Origin: Clostridioides difficile ATCC 9689 = DSM 1296
Lineage (GTDB): Bacteria > Bacillota > Clostridia > Peptostreptococcales > Peptostreptococcaceae
Reading direction: 5' to 3'
DNA length: 64,000 nt
NCBI RefSeq assembly: GCF_001077535.1
Contig: NZ_CP011968.1
Coordinates: forward strand, 2,108,001 to 2,172,000
Both the position numbers and the translations under genes were made by a program. Shown here in pieces: positions 46,122 to 54,966 of the stretch. The notes beneath the pieces are model-generated. The model was not told the origin of the DNA. It was given only the letters and a program-made list of their open reading frames with translations, and made no database searches. Positions within the stretch are counted from its first letter, which is position 1; each line of letters begins with the position of its first letter.

Positions 46122-47558
46122 TTAATTATTTACTAATATCCCATTTAATGAAAAAGTTCTAGGTTCAGTAATTTTGACCATAACTAATTTACCAATTAAA
46201 TCATCATTTCCACCTTCGAAATTTACGAGTTTATTTTGTCTAGTTCTACCAGCAAACTTATTTTCATTATTTTTACTTCTTCCTTCAACTAGAACTTCAA
46301 CTATTCTATCTTTATATCCATCATTTATTTCTGCAGAAATCCTATTTACAGCTTCTAACACCCTATTAAATCTATCATGCTTTATATCTTCTGGTATTTG
46401 ATTTTCCATTTTAGCAGCAGGAGTTCCCTGTCTTTTAGAATAAATAAATGTAAAAGCTGAATCATATCTAACTTTTTCAACCACATCTAAAGTGTCCAAT
46501 AAATCTTCTTCTGTTTCTCCTGGGAAACCAATCATTAAGTCTGTAGAAAAAGCAATACCTGGAACTTCCTTTTTAGCTTTTTCTATTATTTCTAAATAAT
46601 ATTCCTTTGTATAATGTCTATTCATTTTTTTCAAAAGGCTACTGCTTCCACATTGTATTGGTAGATGTAAAAACTCACACACCTTATCACAATCTCTAAT
46701 TGCGTATATTACTTCATCAGATATATCTTTTGGATGAGATGTCATAAATCGAACCCTTTCAATTCCTTCTATATCATTCACTTTTCTTAAAAGTTCTGAG
46801 AATGAAACTGGATTTTCAAGTGTCTTACCATAAGAATCTACATTTTGTCCAAGTAAAGTGATTTCTTTCGTTCCATTTGCAACAAGCTCTTTTATCTCGT
46901 TAATTATATCTTCAGGAGTTCTACTTCTTTCTCTTCCTCTTGTGTATGGGACTATACAATATGTGCAGAAATTATTGCATCCATACATTATATTTACAAA
47001 TGCTTTTAATTCAAATTTTCTATTACTTCTAAGACCTTCTATTACTTCTCCATCAACATCCCATACATCCACTAACATTTTGTCAGAATTTATTGATTCT
47101 GTAAGTAATTGCGGAAATTTATATAGATTATGTGTTCCAAATATAAGGTCTACATGTTTATATTTTTTTCTTAATTCCTCTACAACATGTGGTTGTTGCA
47201 TCATACATCCACATACAGCTATTTTCATATCTGGATTTTTTCCTTTTAGATGTTTTAATTGTCCTAAGTTACCATATACTTTTAGCTCTGCATTTTCTCT
47301 AACTGCACAGGTGTTATATATTATTAAATCACTTTCTTCAACCATCATTGACATTTGGTATCCCATCTCTTCTAACATTGAACATAATTTTTCTGAATCA
47401 TGTTCATTCATTTGACACCCGAAGGTTTGAGTAAACACGAGTTTTCTCTTTCCAGTTCTGTTGAAGTATTCTTCATTTTGTCTGTGTATTTGTTCTATAT
47501 ATTTATCTTGTTCTTGTATTTTCTCTATAGGTATTGTTACTTGTTTTCTTTTGCTCAC
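46122..47558 (-). CDS. miaB: tRNA-2-methylthio-N6-dimethylallyladenosine synthase
   Basis: This 478-residue radical-SAM methylthiotransferase has an N-terminal UPF0004 domain with [17 protein letters not shown] and further Cys at about 90 and 124, the radical-SAM CxxxCxxC in [23 protein letters not shown], and a C-terminal TRAM domain (about 405-475). It adds the 2-methylthio group to the A37 base made by MiaA (32700). The start is GTG, preceded by AGGAGG at 8 bases. It has a hydrophilic N-terminal extension of about 38 residues, common in Clostridia. Confidence 0.97.
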   Translation of the reverse strand: MSKRKQVTIPIEKIQEQDKYIEQIHRQNEEYFNRTGKRKLVFTQTFGCQMNEHDSEKLCSMLEEMGYQMSMMVEESDLIIYNTCAVRENAELKVYGNLGQLKHLKGKNPDMKIAVCGCMMQQPHVVEELRKKYKHVDLIFGTHNLYKFPQLLTESINSDKMLVDVWDVDGEVIEGLRSNRKFELKAFVNIMYGCNNFCTYCIVPYTRGRERSRTPEDIINEIKELVANGTKEITLLGQNVDSYGKTLENPVSFSELLRKVNDIEGIERVRFMTSHPKDISDEVIYAIRDCDKVCEFLHLPIQCGSSSLLKKMNRHYTKEYYLEIIEKAKKEVPGIAFSTDLMIGFPGETEEDLLDTLDVVEKVRYDSAFTFIYSKRQGTPAAKMENQIPEDIKHDRFNRVLEAVNRISAEINDGYKDRIVEVLVEGRSKNNENKFAGRTRQNKLVNFEGGNDDLIGKLVMVKITEPRTFSLNGILVNN

Positions 47559-47728
47559 GTCTATTCCTCCTAGTTAATTTCTTATATTACACATAACCTT
47601 AATTATATCAAATAAGAAAAATCTTTTAAAGATATTATTATTTTTCTAGTTGTGTTTTAATAGTAAATCTAATGATTTATATATACTATATTTCTAAAAT
47701 ATAAAATCATATAATTATTATAATAATA

Positions 47729-47763
47729 AAAAGATGTTTTAAATTAAAACTTAAAACACCTTT
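47729..47763 (-). terminator. Terminator after the Cwp28-like gene
   Basis: AAAGATGTTTTAA and TTAAAACACCTTT arms, T-rich 3' side on minus. Confidence 0.8.
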
Positions 47764-47805
47764 CCTTAAATAAAATATATGATTTACTATTAAATACAAT
47801 TACAT

Positions 47806-49242
47806 CTATTCATTTTCAATTAAATAACAATCATTTAATATTAAATATTGACCTTCCTCAACCGTTATATATCTTCTTCCTGAAAAAGTATCATTAGTAA
47901 CTATTCCCTCTGCATTACCTAAGCTATCATTTCTAACTTCATAATATGCATCAGAAGAATTTGACATTATAATATATTCTCCAGCAGGAATTTCTAATCC
48001 AATTTTATACATACCATTTCCAAACTTACCATTCTTGGCCTTCTGGGCTTTAGCATACTTTGCTAATGTCATTGTTGAATCCTCAATTTTAATATATTGA
48101 CCATTCTTTAAGGTGATATATCTAGTCCCACTAAAAATATCATTTGAAAGTATACTATCAGCATTACCTGTACTATCACTTGTAACTTCATAATAAGAAG
48201 CATAACTTCCTGAGTTTGAAGTTATTAAGTATTCACCTGCTGAGATATCTTTTCCAACCTTATACATTCCATCTTTTATAGTCTTTGTAGTAGGTTTAAC
48301 ATTTTTTACAACCCCAGTATTAATATCTCCAATTCCATTTGTTATATTTAAACACTGTTGTACTATATTTGAATCTATATATCCTATAGAAGTTATCTTC
48401 TTAGCATTTTTTAAAATGCTTTTATTGCTACCATCATTAACTAAAACCATTGGACCATGTTTTGATAAAGAAGATCCTACAAGTGCATTTGTTAATTCAT
48501 AAGCTCCAGCTATATAAAACTCTCTAGCATCCTTATAAAACTTATTTATTATTGCTTTATTAGTTTCAAAACGAGTACTCCCCCCTAGTCTAGTAGATTT
48601 AGTATTGTTTACTAAAGTGGTACTCATTGAAGCTGTTCCTCCTATTACATAAGACTTTAAACCACTAGTTGAAAAAGGTATACTTTGTCCATTAGTAAGA
48701 ATTATTGGTGCTTTATCTCTTGCTGCTACAGATGCAATACTTATAGCATCTGCTTCTCCTTTATATGCATTGGTTAGCATAACAGTATTGACTTTTTTTA
48801 TTGAATTTATTTCTTTTGCAACATTATAACTTGTTTTTATTCTGTCATTTCCCTTAATTCTTACAACTTTCATTTTCTTAGATTTTAATGAATTTTCGAC
48901 AGATGTACTAATAGAATATGTTCCTCCAATTATATAAACTTTTGATACATTTTTTAATCTTGCAGATGTCTCAGTTGGTATAGTATTTTTTTCAGTTAAT
49001 AGTATAGGGGCATTTAAAGCTCCTGCTAGTCCACTTGCACTTAATCCATCTGCAATAGAGTTACTAGTATTAATTAATATAGCAGTTTTATATGCATTTT
49101 TATCTGCTATTTTACCTGCGATTTCATACTTATTTTTTCCTTGTATTTTTTCTACAGATGATATTGCATCTACTAATTGAATATTTGCAAATACAAAAGA
49201 AATACTTAAAGTCAATGTTAATATTCTTTTATAGAATTTCAT
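47806..49242 (-). CDS. cwp28: Cell-wall protein with three CWB2 repeats, Cwp28-like
   Basis: This 478-residue surface protein has a signal peptide (about 1-26), then three CWB2 (PF04122) repeats (about 30-310). Each shows the polymer-contact motif PILL or a variant: NAPILLTEKN, KAPIILTNG and HGPMVLVND. The CWB2 trimer anchors Cwp proteins to polysaccharide II in C. difficile. The C-terminus holds two copies of a roughly 70-residue repeat (about 324-395 and 409-478; GMYKVGKDISAGEYLI and GMYKIGLEIPAGEYII). No catalytic domain is seen. The symbol is from recall of gene order near mutS and miaB. Confidence 0.85.
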   Translation of the reverse strand: MKFYKRILTLTLSISFVFANIQLVDAISSVEKIQGKNKYEIAGKIADKNAYKTAILINTSNSIADGLSASGLAGALNAPILLTEKNTIPTETSARLKNVSKVYIIGGTYSISTSVENSLKSKKMKVVRIKGNDRIKTSYNVAKEINSIKKVNTVMLTNAYKGEADAISIASVAARDKAPIILTNGQSIPFSTSGLKSYVIGGTASMSTTLVNNTKSTRLGGSTRFETNKAIINKFYKDAREFYIAGAYELTNALVGSSLSKHGPMVLVNDGSNKSILKNAKKITSIGYIDSNIVQQCLNITNGIGDINTGVVKNVKPTTKTIKDGMYKVGKDISAGEYLITSNSGSYASYYEVTSDSTGNADSILSNDIFSGTRYITLKNGQYIKIEDSTMTLAKYAKAQKAKNGKFGNGMYKIGLEIPAGEYIIMSNSSDAYYEVRNDSLGNAEGIVTNDTFSGRRYITVEEGQYLILNDCYLIENE

Positions 49243-49981
49243 AATAAAATTGTCCCCCTCATAATAAATTTTTAATATATAAATACATATTCTTAAATTA
49301 GTTATGTACTTAACAAACTTATGTAAAATTGCAAATTATATTAAGCATATTACAAATAAATATTAATACAATTATTCATTTAGCTATAATTGTATTTACA
49401 TTTATATTAAAAATCAACTAGATTTGTATAAATACTTATAATTATATTTTTATTCTTAATATTTTTTTTATTATGTTATTTTAATAGATTTATTTTTCTT
49501 TTTTAAGCATAGAGATGTATTTTTCCATATATTCTATTTCTATTATAGTTTCGCTTATTTAATTCACCAAAAATTTCACTTAATATTAGAATTTTAAATC
49601 TTTTACTAAAACAGACTTTTATAGTTCTATTAAAATTTTTTACTAAACTTTATTTTTTATTATGAATTATCTATTTTTTTTGGCTAAATTTAAGCAAGTT
49701 TTTCACAAAAAATATATACATTACTATATTTTTAAAACTTTATAAATATATAATTGATTTAATTGGAAATTTTAGTGTATTCAAAAAATGAGAAATCAGA
49801 GGAGATTAATATAAAAATTTATCTTGAAAAGTCAATTAAATATATCTTATATTTAATAACTACAAATGAGATACATATAAGAATATTATATAGGTATGAT
49901 AATTTATCTGTTAAATTAAGTGTAATTGGTACTATATAAATATTTTATTAAAAATAAATATATAATACCAAATCTTTAAAC
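49243..49981. other. Long A/T-rich gap between cwp28-like and trpP genes
   Basis: I see no convincing gene in these 739 bases. The cwp28-like promoter should lie at the left end. One plus-strand frame (TTG at 49763 to TAA at 49939, 58 codons) stays open but has no ribosome site, and its product resembles nothing I know. Confidence 0.5.
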
Positions 49982-50024
49982 AACATAAGAATAAAATAGT
50001 TATAATCTACTTTATTCTTATGTT
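49982..50024 (-). terminator. Terminator after the tryptophan transporter gene
   Basis: Perfect 14-base arms AACATAAGAATAAA and TTTATTCTTATGTT, 15-base loop. The T run is weak. Confidence 0.65.
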
Positions 50025-50069
50025 ATTTAGTTATTATAATGCTTTATAAAGTAAAATATTATTTCGTGT

Positions 50070-50621
50070 TTAAGCTTGATAACTAACTCTTCTTATTGAT
50101 AGACTAACAATCTTGAATAAAAATATTCCTGCAACTAGATTTATTAAAACAGCTGGTAATACTACTGCTAAGAATAAAGCTGTAAATGAAGCCCCTGGAA
50201 GACCAACTATAGCTTGAGCTGCTAATAAAAAGATAGTTCCACTTACAAGAGTTCCTATTGGCATTATTATTGCAACTACTACAGTATCTTGTGTTTTCTT
50301 AGCTAATTTTTTTATAAAAGGCATATTATAACTAATATTCATTAATAAAAATACTATATTTGCTGTAAGAGTTTTATCTATTACATTAGGAATTTGACCT
50401 CCCGGAAAACTTGATGTAAGTGCTGTAAATATTCCTGTTACTATACCCGCTATCAAACAAGTTTTATAATCATCTCTATTTAAAACCAATATTACAAATA
50501 ACATTGCTAGTGGTACATCTGGCTTCATTGGTAATCCTATAGCTGGTGTGATTTGATGTATTAATAATCCCATCGCTAAAAGTATTGCATTTAAAGTTAA
50601 TTTTTTTGTATTTGTTTTCAT
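50070..50621 (-). CDS. trpP: Tryptophan transporter TrpP
   Basis: This 183-residue protein has about five membrane segments and the TrpP (YhaG) pattern: MGLLIHQITPAIGLPMKPDVPLAMLFVILVLNRDDYKTC in part, then FPGGQIPNVIDKTLTANIVF. It imports tryptophan in Bacillus. The Trp-specific T-box in its leader agrees with this independently. AGGAGG lies at good spacing before the ATG. A hairpin terminator follows, so it is a single-gene unit switched on when tRNA(Trp) is uncharged. Confidence 0.9.
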   Translation of the reverse strand: MKTNTKKLTLNAILLAMGLLIHQITPAIGLPMKPDVPLAMLFVILVLNRDDYKTCLIAGIVTGIFTALTSSFPGGQIPNVIDKTLTANIVFLLMNISYNMPFIKKLAKKTQDTVVVAIIMPIGTLVSGTIFLLAAQAIVGLPGASFTALFLAVVLPAVLINLVAGIFLFKIVSLSIRRVSYQA

Positions 50622-50759
50622 TTTTTGTACTTCCTCCTATTTTTTTAATTTTCAATTTATTTTTTTGCCAACCTACTATATCATCATCTTTAGCTTTTGA
50701 AATTCATAACATCTTTCTCACCACCTTCTATCTTTTAAATTTTCAGTAAAATAAAAAAC

Positions 50760-51045
50760 TCCGTCCTAAACTAATAGGACGGAGATTATCCGCGTTGCCA
50801 CCTAAATTATATAAAAATTAATATAAAATTCAATTTTCATACATCTCATTATCAGGTACTTACATACCTTATTCGCTATAACGTGCGACTGACGATAAAG
50901 TCTACTCTCAAAACTATGATTTCAATTTATTCCTCTAAGGGCCATTCATCAAATTTTTTCTTGCTAAGATTCCACCATCCTCAGCTCTCTATACTGAACC
51001 TAAATTTAACTACTCTTCCTTGTCATAGGATTTAATTTATTGTAT
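50760..51045 (-). ncRNA. T-box leader, tryptophan specifier
   Basis: The minus strand shows the T-box core AGGTGGCAACGCGG followed by a terminator hairpin (CTCCGTCCTA/TAGGACGGAG) and TTTTTT. Upstream, stem I is recognisable, with AAGGAAGAGTAG on the 5' side and GATGAATGGCCTTAG on the 3' side. The specifier loop reads GAA-TGG-C, so the codon is UGG for Trp. This matches the downstream trpP gene. Confidence 0.93.
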
Positions 51046-51065
51046 TGAATTTTGTTGTTAAAATA

Positions 51066-51094
51066 ATGATATTCTTTTTTCTAAAAAATGTCAA
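51066..51094 (-). promoter_or_regulatory. Promoter of the T-box/trpP transcript
   Basis: Perfect TTGACA (51089-51094) and TATCAT (51066-51071), 17 bases apart on minus. Confidence 0.75.
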
Positions 51095-51470
51095 TACCTT
51101 TTTATAAAAAATATATTTTGTAATCTATTTTTTATAAAAAAAGTAAATTATACTATACATTTCTTTTCATATACAAAATTCTATGAATAATTACTTTAAT
51201 GGTCTAATAGTCTGCTCTTTGGCTCTAATTCTTCTTATATTAATTTTGTGAATAACTGTTGATGTAATTTTATATTTTGATTCATGAGGAATTAAATTCT
51301 TCAAAGTTAATTAAGTACATTTATCAATAAATTTACTTAATTAACCATCATTTAATACTCATTCCTGTATTTATATGCCTCCTTTGAAACAGAATATTAC
51401 TCCATTTTAATTACATCATATTATTAAATAGATACCAATGATTAAAAAAATGATATTCTTTTAATTATTT
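51095..51470. other. Gap with no confident gene
   Basis: A minus-strand stretch near 51180-51320 can be read as about 45 codons (LKNLIPHESKYKITSTVIHK and onward) and may be a decayed coding fragment, but it has no start or ribosome site. The rest is A/T-rich spacer downstream of the 132-residue protein gene. Confidence 0.4.
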
Positions 51471-51869
51471 TTAGTAAAATTTTTTCTTCTTTCTTTTAAT
51501 AAATATTAGCACTACTAAAACTATAACCAAAAATATGACTATTATGGACAATATTAATTTTGTTAGGATATTATGTCTTCTTGCGTTTTGTCTTTTATAT
51601 TTATTTATAGTTTGATATCCATACTTTTTAGTTCTTATACTTCGTTTTTTCAACTTTACTTTACTTTTATTATATTTCCTACTTTTATGTCTACTTTTAG
51701 ATTTAATAGTTTTAAATTTAGTATTATCATATGTATAATTCTCTTTTATTGAAGAAATGTATACACTAGACTCAATAATAGCTTCTGCTTCTACTTGTAA
51801 TGGATTTATAATGCTGATTATAAGTAGAAAAGATATAGCTATCCCAATCAATTTTTTCTTCTTATTCAT
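51471..51869 (-). CDS. Small, very basic membrane-anchored protein
   Basis: I do not recognise this 132-residue protein. It has a signal peptide (about 1-28, cleavage near VEAEA), a strongly basic middle (about 55-98, mostly Lys, Arg, Ser and Tyr), a C-terminal membrane segment (about 104-126) and a KRKKKK end. The middle would face outside, where it could bind wall polymers or nucleic acid. That is inference from charge. GAGGGGG precedes the ATG. It stands alone. Confidence 0.7.
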   Translation of the reverse strand: MNKKKKLIGIAISFLLIISIINPLQVEAEAIIESSVYISSIKENYTYDNTKFKTIKSKSRHKSRKYNKSKVKLKKRSIRTKKYGYQTINKYKRQNARRHNILTKLILSIIVIFLVIVLVVLIFIKRKKKKFY

Positions 51870-52153
51870 ATTTTCCCCCTCATAAAAATTTTTAACTAGT
51901 TCATTATAATATATATATAACTAAAAATTACAAATTTTTTCAAGTTTCTTATATATCTTATTATCTTTAATATTATTTTTATTATCATAACTTTTACTTT
52001 TTTTAAGATTTTTCAAAGTAGTATTAATTTATGATACTTGGTGTATAAAGTATAAGTTAAATCTACTTTCAATTAAATTTACCATTTATAATTACTTTAT
52101 AATAAAAATAAATTAGTTAATTTATTCTCTTTAGTTCTGTTATAATGTTTCTA

Positions 52154-52187
52154 CAAAAAAGAATCCCATTAATGGGATTCTTTTTTG
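52154..52187. terminator. Strong terminator after the SH3b protein gene
   Basis: CAAAAAAGAATCCCA and TGGGATTCTTTTTTG around a 4-base loop. It works on both strands. Confidence 0.9.
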
Positions 52188-52224
52188 TGATTTATTAATA
52201 TATTTAAAGCTTGCTAGTATCGTA

Positions 52225-52710
52225 TTATAAACTTAAATGCTCTTCTATGTATTGATTATATACATATCCAGAATATCGTTTTTCATTTTTATTGATATTA
52301 ACTCTTGCCCATTTTCCAACGCTATAACATACTTCAACTTTAAAACCATCAGGGATTGTAGTTATAACTTTAGATTCTAATGTTCTATCATTTCTAAGTT
52401 CTAAACTTAATCCATTTGTTCTTATATTTCCTATGTAATTCTTTTTTCTATTTTTTATTGTATCATTACTATTGTTTTTAGCATTACTTAATCTTTCTAA
52501 ATATTTATAAAGTAACCAACCTTTGTCATAATTACTCTCAACTTCTGCCCATATTCCATCTACACACTTTAACTTAACAATTTTACCTTCTGGTATACTT
52601 TTTAATTTCAAACTATTTATGTCTGGTTTTTCTCTTAAATTCAATTTAATTTTAGTCTTAAAATTGATGCTAGATTTGCGAAAATTTTTTAACATTAATT
52701 CAGATATCAT
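52225..52710 (-). CDS. Protein with two SH3b domains under a c-di-GMP riboswitch
   Basis: This 161-residue protein has two bacterial SH3 (SH3_3) repeats. One is at about 20-74 (KLNLREKPDINSLKLKSIPEG, ending DKGWLLYKYLE). The other is at about 95-155 (LELRNDRTLESKVITTIPDG, ending YSGYVYNQYIE). There is no signal peptide or catalytic domain, so it is either cytoplasmic or exported in another way, for example by lysis. SH3b domains usually bind peptidoglycan. I chose the ATG at 52710 because AGGAGGG lies 7 bases before it. A c-di-GMP-I riboswitch lies about 80 bases upstream. Confidence 0.8.
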   Translation of the reverse strand: MISELMLKNFRKSSINFKTKIKLNLREKPDINSLKLKSIPEGKIVKLKCVDGIWAEVESNYDKGWLLYKYLERLSNAKNNSNDTIKNRKKNYIGNIRTNGLSLELRNDRTLESKVITTIPDGFKVEVCYSVGKWARVNINKNEKRYSGYVYNQYIEEHLSL

Positions 52711-52792
52711 CTTAAGCCCTCCTCTTGCCAAATATTAAGTTATTAAAATATATAACTCTAAAAATACTTTTAACAAAAAGAATTATTATCTT

Positions 52793-52879
52793 TTTGGCAA
52801 CTGGCTGACATGACCTTTATTACATAAAGATTTTAGTCCCTATAGTTTTGCGTCATTAGATTTATCTAATATTGCCTAT
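52793..52879 (-). ncRNA. c-di-GMP-I (GEMM-I) riboswitch, copy C
   Basis: The minus strand reads GGCAATATTAG, a small stem, TGACGCAAAACTATAGGGACTAA and then GTCAGCCAGTTGCC. It is close to copies A and B but has GCAAAAC where they have GCAAAGC. An AAAAAGA/TCTTTTT hairpin follows. It precedes the SH3b protein gene. Confidence 0.9.
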
Positions 52880-53203
52880 ATCTGAATAATAACATAATTT
52901 GAACAATTAAAAAATAATATTACCTCAAATTTTATATTATTTAAATATAAATTAAATTTTTAATTAATAATAATCAAAAAATATCTTTATATTTATTCAA
53001 TTACTGTTCTTTATAGTCAATATAAAAGACAGTAATTTATCTATAGTGTTACTTATATTTTATATATATGGCTATTTTTCAACATTTTACAATATATATA
53101 ACATTTATTTTTTTAACTTTTGTCAGTAAAATGTCAGCAAAACACTTTATCCACAATTTTTATATAAGTTTTCCACAACTTATCACCAATATTATCCACA
53201 TAA

Positions 53204-53236
53204 AAAAGGTAGCACTTATATTATTAGCTACCTTTT
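53204..53236 (-). terminator. Terminator after the broken BlaI gene
   Basis: AAAAGGTAGC and GCTACCTTTT arms, 13-base loop, T-rich 3' side on minus. Confidence 0.85.
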
Positions 53237-53241
53237 ATTTA

Positions 53242-53625
53242 TTAATCTTTATATTTCCAGCTTTTTATCCAACTTCCTATTTCTATTATTTTTTCTTCAG
53301 TTATTTCTTCTCCATCATGTAATTTTGAAATTAATTCTGATAAAGGATTGTTATGTAAACCTCTAAAAACTCTTTTTCCCTCTATTTTGAGATATTCTCT
53401 CTCTTTTATTAATACTGTATAGTGTACATGCCTCCCAATTCTCTATGATATTAAAAAACCTTTTTTGGTTAATCTAGCTAAAAGTATAATTGTAGTTGTA
53501 TGCTTCCAACCATATGTTTTTTCTATTTCATCTGCAACATCTTTTGATATTACAGTTTTATAACCAGTATTCCATATGCATTTCATAATTTTTAATTCTG
53601 TATCTGGTAATTTTTTATTTAGCAT
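53242..53625 (-). pseudogene. BlaI/MecI-type regulator broken by one amber codon
   Basis: The frame begins LPDTELKIMKCIWNTGYKTV and continues to LTKKGFLIS. It then has TAG at 53443-53445 and continues in the same frame with RIGRHVHYTVLIKEREYLK to a natural stop, 127 codons in all, the usual length for BlaI (about 125). Gln is expected near the stop (a CAG-to-TAG change). The remaining 60 residues contain the helix-turn-helix but no dimerisation domain. No BlaR1 sensor or beta-lactamase gene is adjacent. Confidence 0.87.
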
Positions 53626-53821
53626 AATATATTCCTTCTTTCAATTTATGTCACTTCTTCTTATGTCACTTCTTCAAATTTATCTAGCTTAAATTATAAT
53701 AGGAGCTTTTTAGAACAAAAACTATATTTAATTTTTACCAGGTACTCTACGTGTTTAGTCTGTTTTTAAGTGTAAAATAATGTTCATATCTATAAATTTA
53801 TTTAACTTTCAAACAATCCTG

Positions 53822-53850
53822 TTGAATAATAACTAATTCTATTGTATTAT
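53822..53850 (+). promoter_or_regulatory. Promoter before the c-di-GMP riboswitch copy B
   Basis: TTGAAT (53822-53827) and TATTAT (53845-53850), 17 bases apart, the same layout as at 42234. Confidence 0.75.
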
Positions 53851-53874
53851 TTTAGTTGTAGAATAAAACTAAAT

Positions 53875-53967
53875 CGGCAAAACTAGAGAAATTTAGTGAC
53901 GCAAAGCTATAGGGACTAAGACTTATATAAATATCTTATGAGTTATGTCAGCCAGTTGCCAAAGAGA
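53875..53967 (+). ncRNA. c-di-GMP-I (GEMM-I) riboswitch, copy B
   Basis: Nearly the same as copy A, with GGCAAAAC, the GAAA-capped stem, GACGCAAAGC, GGGACTAAG, a longer variable stem, and GTCAGCCAGTTGCC. An AAAGA/TCTTT hairpin and TTTTTAT follow. The 58-residue protein gene begins about 50 bases later. Confidence 0.93.
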
Positions 53968-54017
53968 TAGTGTTCTTTTTGTTTTTATGAAAGTTTTTTA
54001 GGGGGATAATAATTTAT

Positions 54018-54194
54018 ATGTTTGGAAATAAAATGGATAAATGTACACATGTATTGACTGCTTATATTAGCAGTTCGTATGATTATTGTAATTTTTTAGA
54101 TACACAGTTAGATGATTTTATATTAGAGTACGGAGAAAATGTAGTAGAGTCTTGTTTACACCAAGTAATGGTATTGGTAAGTAAGTATAATTAG
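54018..54194 (+). CDS. 58-residue protein downstream of a c-di-GMP riboswitch, copy B
   Basis: A paralogue of the protein at 42420 (49 of 58 residues identical). The product opens MFGNKMDKCTHVLTAY and ends LHQVMVLVSKYN, with Cys at 9, 24 and 46 in both copies. AGGGGGAT lies about 10 bases before the ATG. Promoter, riboswitch, leader and a post-stop segment (CTAGAAAACCCTTTTTAG) are all kept between the two loci, so the whole unit was duplicated. No known domain is recognised. The protein is predicted to be a small helical bundle or part of a complex. Confidence 0.8.
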   Translation: MFGNKMDKCTHVLTAYISSSYDYCNFLDTQLDDFILEYGENVVESCLHQVMVLVSKYN

Positions 54195-54325
54195 ATAGAC
54201 ATTGATTTCTAGAAAACCCTTTTTAGTTTTATCTACATTTATATTAATATATAGCAATGTAAAACGTTTAAATATATTTTTAATATTAAGAATAATTAAA
54301 ATGTTAACTAAAAAATATAATTAAG

Positions 54326-54354
54326 TAGACATTTCTATTAATCTATGATACAAT
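54326..54354 (+). promoter_or_regulatory. Promoter of the cold-shock gene
   Basis: TAGACA (54326-54331) and TACAAT (54349-54354), 17 bases apart. The leader before the ATG is about 60 bases, and long leaders are common in csp genes. Confidence 0.65.
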
Positions 54355-54419
54355 AGTATTTGTGGTAATACACAATTAAATCAAGTATATCTTGATATAG
54401 GTTAATAGGAGTATTTTTA

Positions 54420-54620
54420 ATGAATAATGGAATAGTGAAATGGTTTAATAATGAAAAAGGATTCGGTTTTATATCAATGGAAGGTAGAGATGATGTGTTT
54501 GCTCATTTCTCAGCTATACAAACTTCAGGATTTAAATCATTAGAAGAAGGTCAACAAGTAAGCTTTGATATAGTTAAAGGTGCTAGAGGTCCTCAAGCAG
54601 AAAATATAACTATATTATAA
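54420..54620 (+). CDS. Cold-shock domain protein (CspA family)
   Basis: This 66-residue single-domain protein has both RNA-binding motifs, KGFGFISME (RNP1) and VFAHFSAIQ (RNP2), and starts [17 protein letters not shown] as usual. It binds single-stranded RNA or DNA and melts structure. TAGGAG precedes the ATG. It is a single-gene unit with its own promoter and a strong terminator. C. difficile has more than one such gene, so I give no symbol. Confidence 0.96.
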   Translation: MNNGIVKWFNNEKGFGFISMEGRDDVFAHFSAIQTSGFKSLEEGQQVSFDIVKGARGPQAENITIL

Positions 54621-54637
54621 TATATAGATTTTTCGGG

Positions 54638-54665
54638 AAAGACTCTTTTTAGAGTCTTTTTTTAT
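54638..54665 (+). terminator. Terminator after the cold-shock gene
   Basis: AAAGACTCT and AGAGTCTTT arms, 4-base loop, long T run. Confidence 0.92.
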
Positions 54666-54756
54666 TGTTAATATATGTAAGATAATCATTGGTGAAGTAA
54701 ATAAGGTATATTGAGTAATGTTCTTGATAGTTTATATGCTAATGAATTTCAAAAAA

Positions 54757-54785
54757 ATAAGCACTCCTATAAAAAGAGTGCTCTT
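54757..54785 (-). terminator. Terminator of a decayed ATPase gene
   Basis: AAGCACTC and GAGTGCTCTT arms with a T run on minus, directly at the end of the ATPase remnant. Confidence 0.8.
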
Positions 54786-54966
54786 AATGTAAATATAAAC
54801 CTTCATTGGTCCAGCCTAATACCCCGTATTCTCCAAGTTCTAACTATTTTTTATATACATTATCACTTTCATCCATATCTAACACAATTATTTCTTCTTT
54901 AGAATCAATTTGTAAAATATGAGGACTGTGTGTTGTGACAATTATTTGTGTTTTTAGGAGAATTGT
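54784..54966 (-). pseudogene. C-terminal remnant of an AAA/OLD-type ATPase
   Basis: The minus strand reads ILLKTQIIVTTHSPHILQID, then SKEEIIVLDMDESDNVYKK, then TAG (54844-54846), then LELGEYGVLGWTNEGLYLH and a natural stop. QIIVTTHSPHIL is the histidine-switch segment of RecF/OLD-like ATPases. The rest of the gene is missing upstream. The terminator still follows. Confidence 0.7.

Noticed and set aside
49763-49939. Plus-strand frame of 58 codons starting TTG
   Set aside because: No ribosome binding site and no resemblance to known proteins. It could be a decayed fragment, but the evidence is too thin.
53000-53036. Inverted repeat TTACTGT...ACAGTAA upstream of riboswitch copy C
   Set aside because: Too A/T-rich and isolated to assign as operator or terminator.
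53068-53322. Plus-strand frame of 84 codons, hydrophobic
   Set aside because: It is antisense to the 3' half of the BlaI-type gene and its terminator, and has no ribosome site.
54711-54902. Plus-strand frame of 63 codons
   Set aside because: It runs across a terminator hairpin and antisense to the ATPase remnant.
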